NCBI GenBank assembly: GCA_934277615.1
Contig: CAKQUV010000002.1
Location: 124,001-188,000 of the forward strand
DNA length: 64,000 nucleotides
Source of the DNA: an uncultured Clostridia bacterium
GTDB lineage: Bacteria > Bacillota > Clostridia > Christensenellales > CAG-917
Direction: 5' to 3'
The notes under the pieces were generated by a model. That model ran no database searches and was not told the origin of the DNA. It saw nothing but the letters and a program-made list of their open reading frames with translations. Below, piece by piece: positions 44,311 through 52,538 of this stretch; position 1 is the stretch's first letter; the number at the start of each line of letters is the position of its first letter. Position numbers and translations under genes: made by a program.

Positions 44311-45176
44311 CGAACACTGCGCGTGAAAAGAGAAAATACAATGCAAAGCGCATATTCAGCATAGTCTTATTTGCGCTCGGCATTGCCATTCTGCTCGCCT
44401 TTGCGATCTTGGCGATATTCAGAAGCCAGATTGCGCCGTACTCGCCGACGGAAAGTTTCGGCAAGTTCGAGGGCTGCTCCAAAGAGCATCCGCTCGGCAC
44501 AAACAATCTCGGTTACGACGTGATGTCGCAGCTCATATATGCCGTCCGCCCCACACTTGCGGTTGCGCTTCTGTCCGCGCTCATATGCGTTTCGATAGGC
44601 GTTGTCGTCGGCATACTTGCCGGATATATCGGCGGTATCGGCAGCGAGGCGTTAAACGGCATAATCAACTTCTTCCTGCTTATCCCCATGCTCCCGATGG
44701 CAATCGTTCTCGGCACATATTTAAGTGGCGGACGTATGGGAATCGCACTTACGATATCGCTGCTTTGCTGGTGTCAGACGGCAAGAGCGGTGAGAGCAAA
44801 GACTATGGAATTGCGAGGCAGTGAATTTGTCAAATCGCTCAAGTCCGTAGGGTATGGCGAGGTGCGCGTTTTGGCAAGACACATATTGCCCAACGTGTTG
44901 CCCGTGGCGGTTGCAAAATTCATTCCGTCGGTGGCAAGTTGCATTATGATAGAGGCGACTTTGAGTTTTCTCGGTATGGGCAACCTCGATGAAATAAGCC
45001 TCGGAGTTATGATAAACTATGCCTACAATTTCGGCGGTTTGAGCCTTGAAAAATACAACTGGTTGTTTGCCCCTGGCGTGTGCATAATGCTGCTGCAAAT
45101 TGCACTGTATTGTGTAGGTCAGTTTTTTGAAACAAAGAAAGCAATCGTGCAAGAAAGCACGTTGAGTGATAAATAA
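44307..45176 (+). CDS. Importer permease, DppC/OppC type
   Basis: A 289-residue partner permease: one N-terminal helix, then the extracellular loop HPLGTNNLGYDVMSQLIY typical of OppC and the coupling motif VKSLKSVGYGEVRVLARHIL. The start at MTNTAREKR follows GGAGGGCGG and overlaps the OppB-type stop. It ends the five-gene importer operon. Confidence 0.93.
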   Translation: MTNTAREKRKYNAKRIFSIVLFALGIAILLAFAILAIFRSQIAPYSPTESFGKFEGCSKEHPLGTNNLGYDVMSQLIYAVRPTLAVALLSALICVSIGVVVGILAGYIGGIGSEALNGIINFFLLIPMLPMAIVLGTYLSGGRMGIALTISLLCWCQTARAVRAKTMELRGSEFVKSLKSVGYGEVRVLARHILPNVLPVAVAKFIPSVASCIMIEATLSFLGMGNLDEISLGVMINYAYNFGGLSLEKYNWLFAPGVCIMLLQIALYCVGQFFETKKAIVQESTLSDK

Positions 45177-45218
45177 TAGATAGATAAAGTGCCGATTTAG
45201 GCAATAGAGGTAAAATAT

Positions 45219-46034
45219 ATGTGTCTTGGCGATCCCAATTGCAAGTGTAATATGATAAGCGATACAAGAGCGTTGCGCGATCAGGAAATTCTGTTTGGAA
45301 AGCGTGCTTTGCGTGCTGTCGAGGACGATGAAAAAGTGGCTGCCGCTCGCGAAGAATGCGCTCGGAATCCGACCTTCGACAACCTTATGGAACTCGGTAT
45401 GGCGCTCGCTTATCAAATGAGATATCACGAGGCAATCGAGTGCTTTGAGGGAGCAATCGAGCTTAATCCTGACAGTTATCAAGCACGTAGAAAATGCGCA
45501 GGAAGATATCTTTCCACTCTTCAACTCGACAAGGCGGAAAATGCGTTTTTGTGGTGCGACGAGAGGGGGAATGACAGGCTCGACACAAGGTACATGCTTG
45601 GATGCATTGCGTATTGCAAGTACGAATACGAAAAGGCGCTTGCACTGTTTGAAGAGTGTTTTGCGCTTGCCGAGGACAACGACGATATGTACGTTGCGGC
45701 GCTGTTTTGGGCTATCGCTTGCTCGGTGCAATTGGGGCACGATTTGGACGGAGCGCTTGCAGGATACAAAGATATGCGGATAGGTCATCACACGGGATAT
45801 TTGCAAGCGGTGCGCTTGTTTATGGGCGACGATTTGAAAGATTGCGACAATATCCCAAAAGAGGACGAATTGCAAAACTGCATCTTTATGTACGGCGTGC
45901 ATTTGTACTACTTGCATCGCAAAAACGCTATGCTTGCAGACATCGCTCTCAAAAACACGCTTGCCAACGATACGTATTTCTCGGCGTTTGCGTATCTGGG
46001 CGCTTATACGGAATATTTGAAAAATAACAATTAA
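45219..46034 (+). CDS. TPR-repeat protein
   Basis: A 271-residue soluble protein with TPR helical pairs; clear units are YHEAIECFEGAIELNPDSYQ (about 68-90) and YEYEKALALFEECFALAEDN (about 133-155). Its start MCLGDPNCKC is Cys rich and may hold a metal. The ATG follows GAGGTAAA. TPR proteins scaffold partners; none is identified here. It lies just upstream of ssrA on the same strand. Confidence 0.8.
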   Translation: MCLGDPNCKCNMISDTRALRDQEILFGKRALRAVEDDEKVAAAREECARNPTFDNLMELGMALAYQMRYHEAIECFEGAIELNPDSYQARRKCAGRYLSTLQLDKAENAFLWCDERGNDRLDTRYMLGCIAYCKYEYEKALALFEECFALAEDNDDMYVAALFWAIACSVQLGHDLDGALAGYKDMRIGHHTGYLQAVRLFMGDDLKDCDNIPKEDELQNCIFMYGVHLYYLHRKNAMLADIALKNTLANDTYFSAFAYLGAYTEYLKNNN

Positions 46035-46039
46035 AATCC

Positions 46040-46067
46040 TTGCCATTTGGATATAATGTGTTATAAT
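46040..46067 (+). promoter_or_regulatory. Promoter of ssrA
   Basis: TTGCCA (46040-46045), 16 bp, TATAAT (46062-46067), giving a precursor with about 33 nt to be removed before 46107. Confidence 0.7.
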
Positions 46068-46106
46068 CATCTCACCTTGAAACGCCTTTGTTGATTGTGG
46101 CGTAGA

Positions 46107-46470
46107 GGGGGTGTACTGGATTCGACACTCAGTTTGAAGCGGTATAAGCACGTCGCAGGCTCGGCTGCGTAAAAACGGAAATTAAAATTAAATGCAAAAA
46201 ACAATCAAAAGAGCTCCAACATGGAGTTCGCTCTTGCTGCGTAATTAACTAGTGGCACATCGACGCAAGGTTTTCTGTTCCCTTGTAGGTCGGTGTTATA
46301 AAAACAGACAACGCAACCCGATTTCTCGGTAAGGTTGTTGTTATCACGAGATCATCAATCGGAGGTTTGCGGATGAACCGAAGTGCGAAACAATCAATCA
46401 TTCGATAAACGTGTAGAAAGTGCCGAATATGGCTGTTTGGACCGGGGTCCGACTCCCCGCACCTCCACCA
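46107..46470 (+). ncRNA. ssrA: Transfer-messenger RNA (tmRNA)
   Basis: The tmRNA rescues stalled ribosomes and tags the nascent chain for proteolysis. The 5' acceptor strand GGGGGTG (46107-46113) pairs with CACCTCC before ACCA at 46470, with one wobble. The usual 5' motif TGTACTGGATTCGAC and the T-arm GGGGTCCGACTCCCC are present, and the CCA is encoded. The resume codon is GCA at 46194 and the tag reads AKNNQKSSNMEFALAA before the TAA at 46242-46244, ending in the expected ALAA degron. Confidence 0.96.
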
Positions 46471-46725
46471 AATAAAAAACGAGTTGAATAGAGGTTCAAC
46501 TCGTTTTTTATTTGGTTGGTGCGGGACTACCCCGTAGAAAGTATCAAAAAATGCGGAAATTGCGAAAATGCAATTTCTGTATTTTTTTGTTGAGACTACC
46601 TCGTAGTCGAAACAATTAAAAGACGCGCAGTGGCGCGTTTTTTAATTTGGTGGTTGCGCGGGACTACCACGCAGAAAACACCAAATGGAAAACAAGTTGA
46701 ACCTCCGTTCAGCTTGTTTTTTAGT
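46471..46725 (+). repeat. Array of terminator hairpins with GGGACTACC motifs
   Basis: Downstream of ssrA a hairpin plus T run alternates with a short motif: GGGACTACC at 46523-46531, GAGACTACC at 46592-46600 and GGGACTACC at 46660-46668. Hairpins lie at 46474-46509, about 46545-46589, 46621-46643 and 46688-46723. A fourth motif is at 48657-48665, after the island. Flanks of the first motif mirror the 3' end of the tmRNA. Confidence 0.7.
46474..46509 (+). terminator. Terminator of ssrA
   Basis: A 15-bp stem AAAAAACGAGTTGAA with TTCAACTCGTTTTTT, loop TAGAGG, directly after the CCA end. Confidence 0.9.
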
Positions 46726-46878
46726 TTATTTTGAAATCAAAATTTAACGATGCAATAAAAAAGATCCATTGATAAATATTGACAAAAACCACAATTGCCA
46801 ATACAATTTGAATAAAATCACCACGGGACAATTTTGTCTATACAACTTTGTTATAATATAAATAGAAAGGCATAACAG

Positions 46879-47106
46879 ATGAAAAAAGATTACGCAACGA
46901 AAACGATTATATTGCATATATGGTTAATTCTCAAAAAATACACGAGTATTAACAATCCCGTATCGTATACGGAACTTGCAAGGTATTTGCAATCGATAGA
47001 CAAGCCGTGCGACCGCAAGACGGTGGCAAGAAACGTTGGATATCTTATTGCCGACGGATTTCCAATAGGAAAGACCGATGACGGCAAGTGTTTTTATAAA
47101 CAGTAA
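46879..47106 (+). CDS. Small winged-helix protein
   Basis: 75 residues with a helix-turn-helix/winged-helix pattern (YTELARYLQSID, DRKTVARNVGYLIADGFPIG) like the N-terminal domain of WYL-type regulators, but lacking any effector domain. The ATG follows AGAAAGGC and a TATAAT. It opens the AT-rich segment after ssrA and may regulate the genes behind it; this is inference. Confidence 0.75.
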   Translation: MKKDYATKTIILHIWLILKKYTSINNPVSYTELARYLQSIDKPCDRKTVARNVGYLIADGFPIGKTDDGKCFYKQ

Positions 47107-47158
47107 AAGTGATATTGTTCGGTGTTGTTTGGATTCTTTTGGAGAGTGGAGTTGATTG

Positions 47159-47572
47159 ATGGTGAAAAATATTATATATTATGACAAGTATTTTAATAAT
47201 TGGTGCGTTACTGCTGAAATTAATTATTTGAGAGGTTTGCGGTCACATCGTACACATTGTGTAAATGGCGAGAAAATGAATTTTGACAAACCTGAAGAGT
47301 TTAGAGATTTTCTCATAAGTAAGGGATTCGGTGGTGTAAACGATTACATTATAGAAAGAAGTATGAGCCAAAGAGTTATTTTTTATGATGAGTTTTATAA
47401 TTGTTGGTGTATGACTACAAAGACAAATTATATAAAACACATAAGAGATAAACGTTGCATTATCAGATTTAACCGTTTCAAAACTCCGGACGATATCATA
47501 AAGTTTTATGTGGAAAGTGGATACGGTGAAGAAGAAAAATATATAGTTATACAAAAAACTGAAGGTTCATAA
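47159..47572 (+). CDS. Two-repeat hypothetical protein
   Basis: 137 residues made of two similar halves: IIYYDKYFNNWCVTAEINYL...DYIIER and VIFYDEFYNCWCMTTKTNYI...KYIVIQ, each about 60 residues with a YD-x(4)-N/C-WC core. The family is not known to me. The start at ATG 47159 follows GGAG. AT-rich codon use unlike the core genes supports recent acquisition. Confidence 0.7.
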   Translation: MVKNIIYYDKYFNNWCVTAEINYLRGLRSHRTHCVNGEKMNFDKPEEFRDFLISKGFGGVNDYIIERSMSQRVIFYDEFYNCWCMTTKTNYIKHIRDKRCIIRFNRFKTPDDIIKFYVESGYGEEEKYIVIQKTEGS

Positions 47573-47640
47573 AGTATTTTGTTTATTGAACTTATTTGTT
47601 AATCGTGTTAGAATAAGAAAAATGGCGTGAGGATAGAAAT

Positions 47641-48588
47641 ATGACTGCAAATGAAAAGTGGAATCTGATTGTCAAAGAATTTGACGGACACAAATCTGCA
47701 AAAGAAGATATAATACAACGACTTTGGGAAAGCATTTTTGCAGAAATTTTTGGATATAGTCGATTGAATGGCGAAATAGATAGTCATCGAAAAATGAGAA
47801 TCGGTTCAACTGAAAGAGTCGTGCCCGACATTATTATAAAAAAAATAACGAATGAAAAGGATTTGTTTATTGTTGAGTTAAAACAACCGCTTTATTCCTT
47901 TGAGCAAAAATATAAAGAACAGTTGTTAAGTTATATGAAATTGTTCCGCATAGATATCGGTATTTTGATATGTGACGAAATTTGGTTGGTTATGTTTGAT
48001 GAAAACGATAATGAAATTTCTATGAAAATACCTTTTTCGTTGGATAGTGAAAATGGCTGTAGATTTATAGAGTTGTTTAGTAAAGGGACTTTTGATGACA
48101 AACTGGTAAAACAATTTATCGAAAATGACATTGCAAAAAGAGAGCAACAAAAAAATAGATCTAATCGCATTAATGAAATTCGTTCGGACATACAAAAACG
48201 TCCTTTGGAAGAAATCATTATGAGCTATTATTCTTCTAAATACACAAGCGAAGAAATAAAACAAGCATTAGACGGTTTAACTTTTATTGTGAAGCCAAAC
48301 AAACCAAGTACTTATCGTTCAGACGATTGTTCGACGTCTAAAGGATATAGACAATTCTTGGAAAAGAACAATTATTCGGACACGACAATATCATCGTATA
48401 CATCCGCATTAAGCTCAATATGCACTATGGAAAAAATTGATTTTGACACGCTTTATCACAATATCTACGAATATGCACCGATGTATAATAAAGACGGGTG
48501 TAAAAACTATTTGGGACAGAAGGGACACGGAACTTGGCGAAATGCGCTTAATAGGTTGTTGGACTACTATTGTTCAAATAAAAAATAA
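47641..48588 (+). CDS. PD-(D/E)XK nuclease-like protein
   Basis: 315 residues. The N-terminal 170 residues resemble the HsdR_N nuclease domain of type I restriction enzymes: Glu31, then VVPDIIIKK (Asp63) and FIVELKQP (Glu79, Lys81), the D...ExK pattern. The C-terminal 90 residues (YRQFLEKNNYSDTTISSYTS, GHGTWRNALNRLLDYY) recall the helical core-binding domain of tyrosine recombinases or nuclease specificity modules, but no recombinase catalytic part is present. No methylase gene is nearby. TTA codons are frequent, a sign of transfer. GAGG precedes the ATG. Confidence 0.7.
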   Translation: MTANEKWNLIVKEFDGHKSAKEDIIQRLWESIFAEIFGYSRLNGEIDSHRKMRIGSTERVVPDIIIKKITNEKDLFIVELKQPLYSFEQKYKEQLLSYMKLFRIDIGILICDEIWLVMFDENDNEISMKIPFSLDSENGCRFIELFSKGTFDDKLVKQFIENDIAKREQQKNRSNRINEIRSDIQKRPLEEIIMSYYSSKYTSEEIKQALDGLTFIVKPNKPSTYRSDDCSTSKGYRQFLEKNNYSDTTISSYTSALSSICTMEKIDFDTLYHNIYEYAPMYNKDGCKNYLGQKGHGTWRNALNRLLDYYCSNKK

Positions 48589-48608
48589 ATGTGACAATAT
48601 ATCGGCAT

Positions 48609-48643
48609 AAAAAACAAGTCAAACAGCAGTTGACTTGTTTTTT
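48609..48643. terminator. Terminator hairpin closing the ssrA island
   Basis: AAAAAACAAGTCAA pairs with TTGACTTGTTTTTT. A GGGACTACC motif follows at 48657, as in the array after ssrA. Confidence 0.8.
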
Positions 48644-48708
48644 ATTATGACGGTGCGGGACTACCACGCTAAACCATAAATGAAAAGGCATCGTTTTTAG
48701 TGGTGCAC

Positions 48709-49002
48709 TTATTCTCCGAACATCGATACGTAAATATCGTAGGCGTCGTTGAGGAATTTGACGGGGACGTAGAGCATCAACGAGTCGTTTGCTCTCGTTG
48801 CGATACTAAAACCGCAAGGTACGGCAAAAACGTCGATGTTTTGAGATCTCAGCGCCTCAATAAACATCGTTGCAAAATGATTGTCCGGCATTTTATAAAA
48901 GAAAGAAACGTCGTCGTCTTTGGCTATGCGCAAATCGGTGTTTCCGCACCTCGCGCAAACTTTTTCCGCATTGGCGGTTTTGCATTTTTCGCAATAATAC
49001 AT
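48709..49002 (-). CDS. Zinc-ribbon DUF2007-like protein
   Basis: 97 residues: an N-terminal zinc ribbon (CEKC, CARCG) then an alpha-beta fold of the DUF2007 signal-transducing type (MFIEALRSQNIDVFAVPCG, VKFLNDAYDI). The ATG follows AGGGGGAACG. The function of this family is not established. It is convergent with the ssrA island. Confidence 0.8.
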   Translation of the reverse strand: MYYCEKCKTANAEKVCARCGNTDLRIAKDDDVSFFYKMPDNHFATMFIEALRSQNIDVFAVPCGFSIATRANDSLMLYVPVKFLNDAYDIYVSMFGE

Positions 49003-49082
49003 ATTTCGTTCCCCCTAACTGCTTTTTGATTATCATATCACGAAAGTTGCGATATATCAATGGGGCAATTGCTCTGCAACGA

Positions 49083-49111
49083 TTGATTTTTTTGGGCAAT
49101 AAGACTATAAT
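49083..49111 (+). promoter_or_regulatory. Promoter of SLC13/ArsB-like permease gene
   Basis: TTGATT (49083-49088), 17 bp, TATAAT (49106-49111). A leader of about 160 nt follows; I see no known riboswitch in it. Confidence 0.65.
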
Positions 49112-49280
49112 CTGCAAGCGTACGGACAAAGTTATTGCGTGGCGTAAAGCGGATAACGGAATTTGTGGAAGTTTGCAAAAAAACAGTTGGAAACAGATAT
49201 TGTGATGCAATAATCCATAAATCGGGTTTTACAAAAGCGAGAAACGCAAAGCGCGCAAATGCAAGAGAAGGATACAAAAG

Positions 49281-50615
49281 ATGATTGCGTCGATAGTCCT
49301 CGGGGCGGTGGCGGTCGTAGGGACGATTGCCTCCATAATATTTTTGCCGGAAGTGAAGGTGAAGGGCAAGAGAGTGCCTGTGTTTTGGGTGCCTGCTTTT
49401 GTGTGCGCAATCATACTTTTGAGCATAGGCGCGCTGCCGATTAAGGATGCGATGCAAGGGCTTGCGGGGGATATGCTTTCGATGTTCGAGGGCAGAGTGA
49501 GTGTCAATCCCGTCAAGATACTTTTGCTGTTTTTCGGCATGACCGCGATATCCGTATTTTTGGACGAGGCGGGCGTGTTTCGCTACCTTGCCACAAAGTC
49601 CGCAAAGCTTGCGGGAAGCAGTCAAAAGAAACTGTTTTTCATACTGTACGCGGTGGTGTCGATTTTGACGGTTTTCACCTCAAACGATATCATTATCCTC
49701 ACATTTACGCCGTTTATCTGCTATTTCTGCAAAAACGCCAAGATTTCGCCTCTTCCGTATTTGGTGTCGGAATTCGTTGCCGCCAACACTTTTTCGATGA
49801 TATTTATCATAGGAAATCCCACCAATATTTACCTTGCGGAGAACTATGGAATCACGTTTGGAAGATACTTTGAAGTTATGGCTTTGCCGACGATTTTAGG
49901 CGGATTTACCGCACTGGGAGTGCTGTATCTCATATTCAGAAATAAACTGAAAGAGGCAATCGAAGTCACCGATTTTCAAGACGCGACGATAGAGAAAAAA
50001 CCACTTGCGGTATTCGGTGCAAGCGTGCTTAGCGTATGCCTCGTGTTGTTGGTGATATCCGATTATATAGGCGTTGAAATGTGGGCGTTTGCGGTGCTTG
50101 CTCTCGTGGTACTCGTCGTGGGGTGTCTTATAATTTGCGCAGTGAAAAAAGAAAAACCGATTGAACTCGGACGCACTTTTGCGCGCCTTCCGTATGAACT
50201 TATCCCGTTCGTGGTGTCTATGTTTATAATCGTGCTTGCGCTCAAACGCAACGGCGTTGCGGACGAGATTGCGGACGTATTTTCAAGGGCGGGGAGTAAC
50301 TTGGATATCTTGACGTACGGCGTATCCTCAACGCTTGCGGCAAATCTCATCAACAACATACCTATGAGCGTGTTGTATTCGGTTATCACGCAAAATGCCT
50401 CGCCGTTTGCTGTATATGCGTCCGTCGTAGGCTCCAATATAGGTGCGTTTTTGACGCCCGTCGGCGCACTTGCAGGCATTATGTTTACGGGGCTGTTGAA
50501 GTCGCTTGACGTAAAGTTTTCGTTTGCCGATTTTGCAAAGCACGGCGTAACGGTTGCAATTCCCACGCTTTTTGCCACGCTTGCGGGACTTTATATAATG
50601 CAAGCGATTATGTGA
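49281..50615 (+). CDS. ArsB/SLC13-like permease
   Basis: A 444-residue membrane protein with about eleven helices. Two inverted halves each carry the family fingerprint: TSNDIIILTFTPF with FIIGNPTNIYLAENYG in the first, and NLINNIPMSVLYS with SVVGSNIGAFLTPVGALAG in the second. Relatives move arsenite, dicarboxylates or sodium. The substrate is not decided; no ars or citrate gene is nearby. GAAGGA precedes the ATG. Confidence 0.88.
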   Translation: MIASIVLGAVAVVGTIASIIFLPEVKVKGKRVPVFWVPAFVCAIILLSIGALPIKDAMQGLAGDMLSMFEGRVSVNPVKILLLFFGMTAISVFLDEAGVFRYLATKSAKLAGSSQKKLFFILYAVVSILTVFTSNDIIILTFTPFICYFCKNAKISPLPYLVSEFVAANTFSMIFIIGNPTNIYLAENYGITFGRYFEVMALPTILGGFTALGVLYLIFRNKLKEAIEVTDFQDATIEKKPLAVFGASVLSVCLVLLVISDYIGVEMWAFAVLALVVLVVGCLIICAVKKEKPIELGRTFARLPYELIPFVVSMFIIVLALKRNGVADEIADVFSRAGSNLDILTYGVSSTLAANLINNIPMSVLYSVITQNASPFAVYASVVGSNIGAFLTPVGALAGIMFTGLLKSLDVKFSFADFAKHGVTVAIPTLFATLAGLYIMQAIM

Positions 50616-50694
50616 AATATCGCAAGCAAATTGACATAATTTTCGTTGAAAAAACGGCAAAAATAATGCAAATTTTATGCCAAAAAATCGTATA

Positions 50695-50722
50695 AAAAAC
50701 GCTGTTTTCTAACAGCGTTTTC
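50695..50722. terminator. Terminator between permease and serine dehydratase genes
   Basis: AAAACGCTGTT pairs with AACAGCGTTTT around TTCT; T residues flank it on both strands. Confidence 0.8.
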
Positions 50723-50732
50723 TCGTTTTGGA

Positions 50733-51968
50733 TTATTTTCTTTTCAAGTGTTTTGAGTGGCGCAAGCGAGAGTGACGATAACTCTTGGCAAGTCCGCCGC
50801 CCGACGTTTCGCGATAGCGCACGTTGATGTCTTTGCCCGTTTGGTACATAGTTTCCACCACGGCGTCAAAGGAAATCTGGCGTGAGTTGGTGAGGAAGTT
50901 GGCAAGCGACACGGCGTTGATTGCGCGCATTGCCGCAACTGCGTTGCGCTCTATGCAAGGTATTTGCACGAGACCTTCGACGGGGTCGCAAGTGAGCCCG
51001 AGATGATGTTCCATCGCGACTTCGGCGGAGTATTCGATTTGGTCGAAGTCCATTCCGAAAAGTTGTGCAAGTGCCGCCGCCGCCATAGAGCACGCCGTAC
51101 CGCACTCTGCTTGGCAACCGCATTCCGCACCGCTTATGGAAGCGTTGGTTTTGACGATGTTGCCTATGATACCCGCGGTGCAAAGCGCGTCGATTATATC
51201 GTCGTTGGTGAAGGAGTGAGTCTCTTGCTCGTAGCGAAGCACCGCCGGCACGATACCGCAAGAACCGCAAGTGGGGGCGGTTACGATGATTTCACCCGCG
51301 GCGTTTTGCTCGCTCACGGCAAAAGCATAAGCGCACACGAGGCGGTTTTCTTTGGTCTGCGGAGTTTCGTCAATGTGGCGTTGTTGATAGAGAATTTTGG
51401 CTCTGCGCTCGGTGTTGAGACCTCCGGGGAGCACACCGCTTGCTTTGAGACCTTGTTTGATTGCATTTTTCATCGCTTCCCAAATCTCTGCAAGGTAAGT
51501 GCGTATTTGCTCTCCCTCAAAGCGTTCCACGTATTGGGGAATGGTGATTTCCTCTTTGTCGCAATATTCGCGAATTTGCTCGAAAGTGTGATGAGGATAT
51601 ACGTCCTCGGGTTCTATCGAACTTTCGCCCTCGACCTCGATTGCACCTCCGCCCACGCTGTAAACGCGCCACGAGTCTATGACTTTGCCGTTTAGGTCGA
51701 ATGCAAACAAGTCCATAGTGTTGGGGTGAGGAAGGTGAGTGTTTTCAAAATCGAAAACGACATCCACGGGCTTGGTAAACGTCTTTTTTAGCACGACGTC
51801 GGTGCCGTGGCCTTTTCCGGTCTTTGCCAAAGAACCGTAAAGCACGGCTTTGAAAGAAAGCGCGTTTTTGTTGCGCTCGGAAAACAGTTTTGCGGCTTTT
51901 TCGGGACCCATGGTGTGGGAACTCGACGGTCCGCGTCCGATTTTGTACAATTCGGTGAGGCTTTTCAT
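50733..51968 (-). CDS. sdaA: L-serine ammonia-lyase, single chain
   Basis: Converts L-serine to pyruvate and ammonia with an oxygen-sensitive 4Fe-4S cluster. The 411 residues hold the beta domain (SSSHTMGPEKAA) and the alpha domain with the cluster Cys in APTCGSCGIVPA and ECGCQAECGTACSMAAAA. The end ETSGGGLAKSYRHSRLRHSK is basic and about 15 residues longer than expected; a late frameshift is possible but not shown. ATAAGGAG precedes the ATG. Confidence 0.94.
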   Translation of the reverse strand: MKSLTELYKIGRGPSSSHTMGPEKAAKLFSERNKNALSFKAVLYGSLAKTGKGHGTDVVLKKTFTKPVDVVFDFENTHLPHPNTMDLFAFDLNGKVIDSWRVYSVGGGAIEVEGESSIEPEDVYPHHTFEQIREYCDKEEITIPQYVERFEGEQIRTYLAEIWEAMKNAIKQGLKASGVLPGGLNTERRAKILYQQRHIDETPQTKENRLVCAYAFAVSEQNAAGEIIVTAPTCGSCGIVPAVLRYEQETHSFTNDDIIDALCTAGIIGNIVKTNASISGAECGCQAECGTACSMAAAALAQLFGMDFDQIEYSAEVAMEHHLGLTCDPVEGLVQIPCIERNAVAAMRAINAVSLANFLTNSRQISFDAVVETMYQTGKDINVRYRETSGGGLAKSYRHSRLRHSKHLKRK

Positions 51969-51991
51969 TGGTTACTCCTTATATCGAGGGT

Positions 51992-52019
51992 ATTATAGCA
52001 CACCTTGCGTTTTTATCAA
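51992..52019 (-). promoter_or_regulatory. Promoter of sdaA
   Basis: Minus strand TTGATA (52014-52019), 16 bp, TATAAT (51992-51997), 24 bases before the start codon. Confidence 0.7.
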
Positions 52020-52099
52020 CGCTTTGAGAGGGATAAAGGTGCATAAAATCGCAAAATATTTTTGCGCATACCCCTCAACGATTTGCCAAGCGTATAAAA

Positions 52100-52460
52100 A
52101 GTGTGCTAATATATCAGCAAAAATCAGCGCTGTGACAACGGCAACGCGCAGGTGTGTGCATTGCCTCAGCCACGCTGGATTTATTGCTCTTACTAACCGC
52201 GCAACCGATACACGCTATCGGTTCAAGCACGAGCAAAAACTCCAACCGCAATTTCGCTATATCGCTTGCTTGGTGATGGCGCACTTCGTGCTTGTATGGA
52301 CATTTGATGTGGATGCTCACAACGACTCTTCGTGGAGTTATATTATTCGGCTCCGCCTGTCTAAGAGTGACGATAGGCGAAATGAATTTCGCTAGTGGAA
52401 TATTCCAAATTGCGCTATGCTCCTTGCGATGACATATAGCGGAATGCTATTCGGGGACTG
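52100..52460 (-). repeat. Gene-free gap with GTCATCGCAAGGAGC-type repeats
   Basis: No protein gene is convincing here. Read on the minus strand, TGTCATCGCAAGGAGCATAG near 52410-52430 and the CTTAGACAGGCGGAGCCGA stretch near 52350-52370 are of the GTCATTGCGAGGAGC repeat class scattered in many bacteria. Small hairpins such as AACCGATA...TATCGGTT (about 52200-52220) and GCGCACTTCGTGC (about 52280) are also present. Confidence 0.5.
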
Positions 52461-52538
52461 CTCAAATATATCTACGCAAAAAAGTGGCAATATACACGCA
52501 TATACGGTACGAAAAAATCATCGAAAGAAGGTTCGATT

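Noticed and set aside
46471..46725. CRISPR array after ssrA
   Set aside because: Units differ in length and sequence, repeats are only about 9-15 nt, and hairpins with T runs explain the pattern better; no cas gene is present.
47641..48588. Tyrosine recombinase
   Set aside because: Only a core-binding-like helical region is seen; the catalytic R...H-x-x-R...Y part is missing, and the N-terminus is nuclease-like.
51850..52395. 181-codon frame crossing the sdaA start and the repeat-rich gap
   Set aside because: It overlaps the sdaA coding region and promoter and has no family features.
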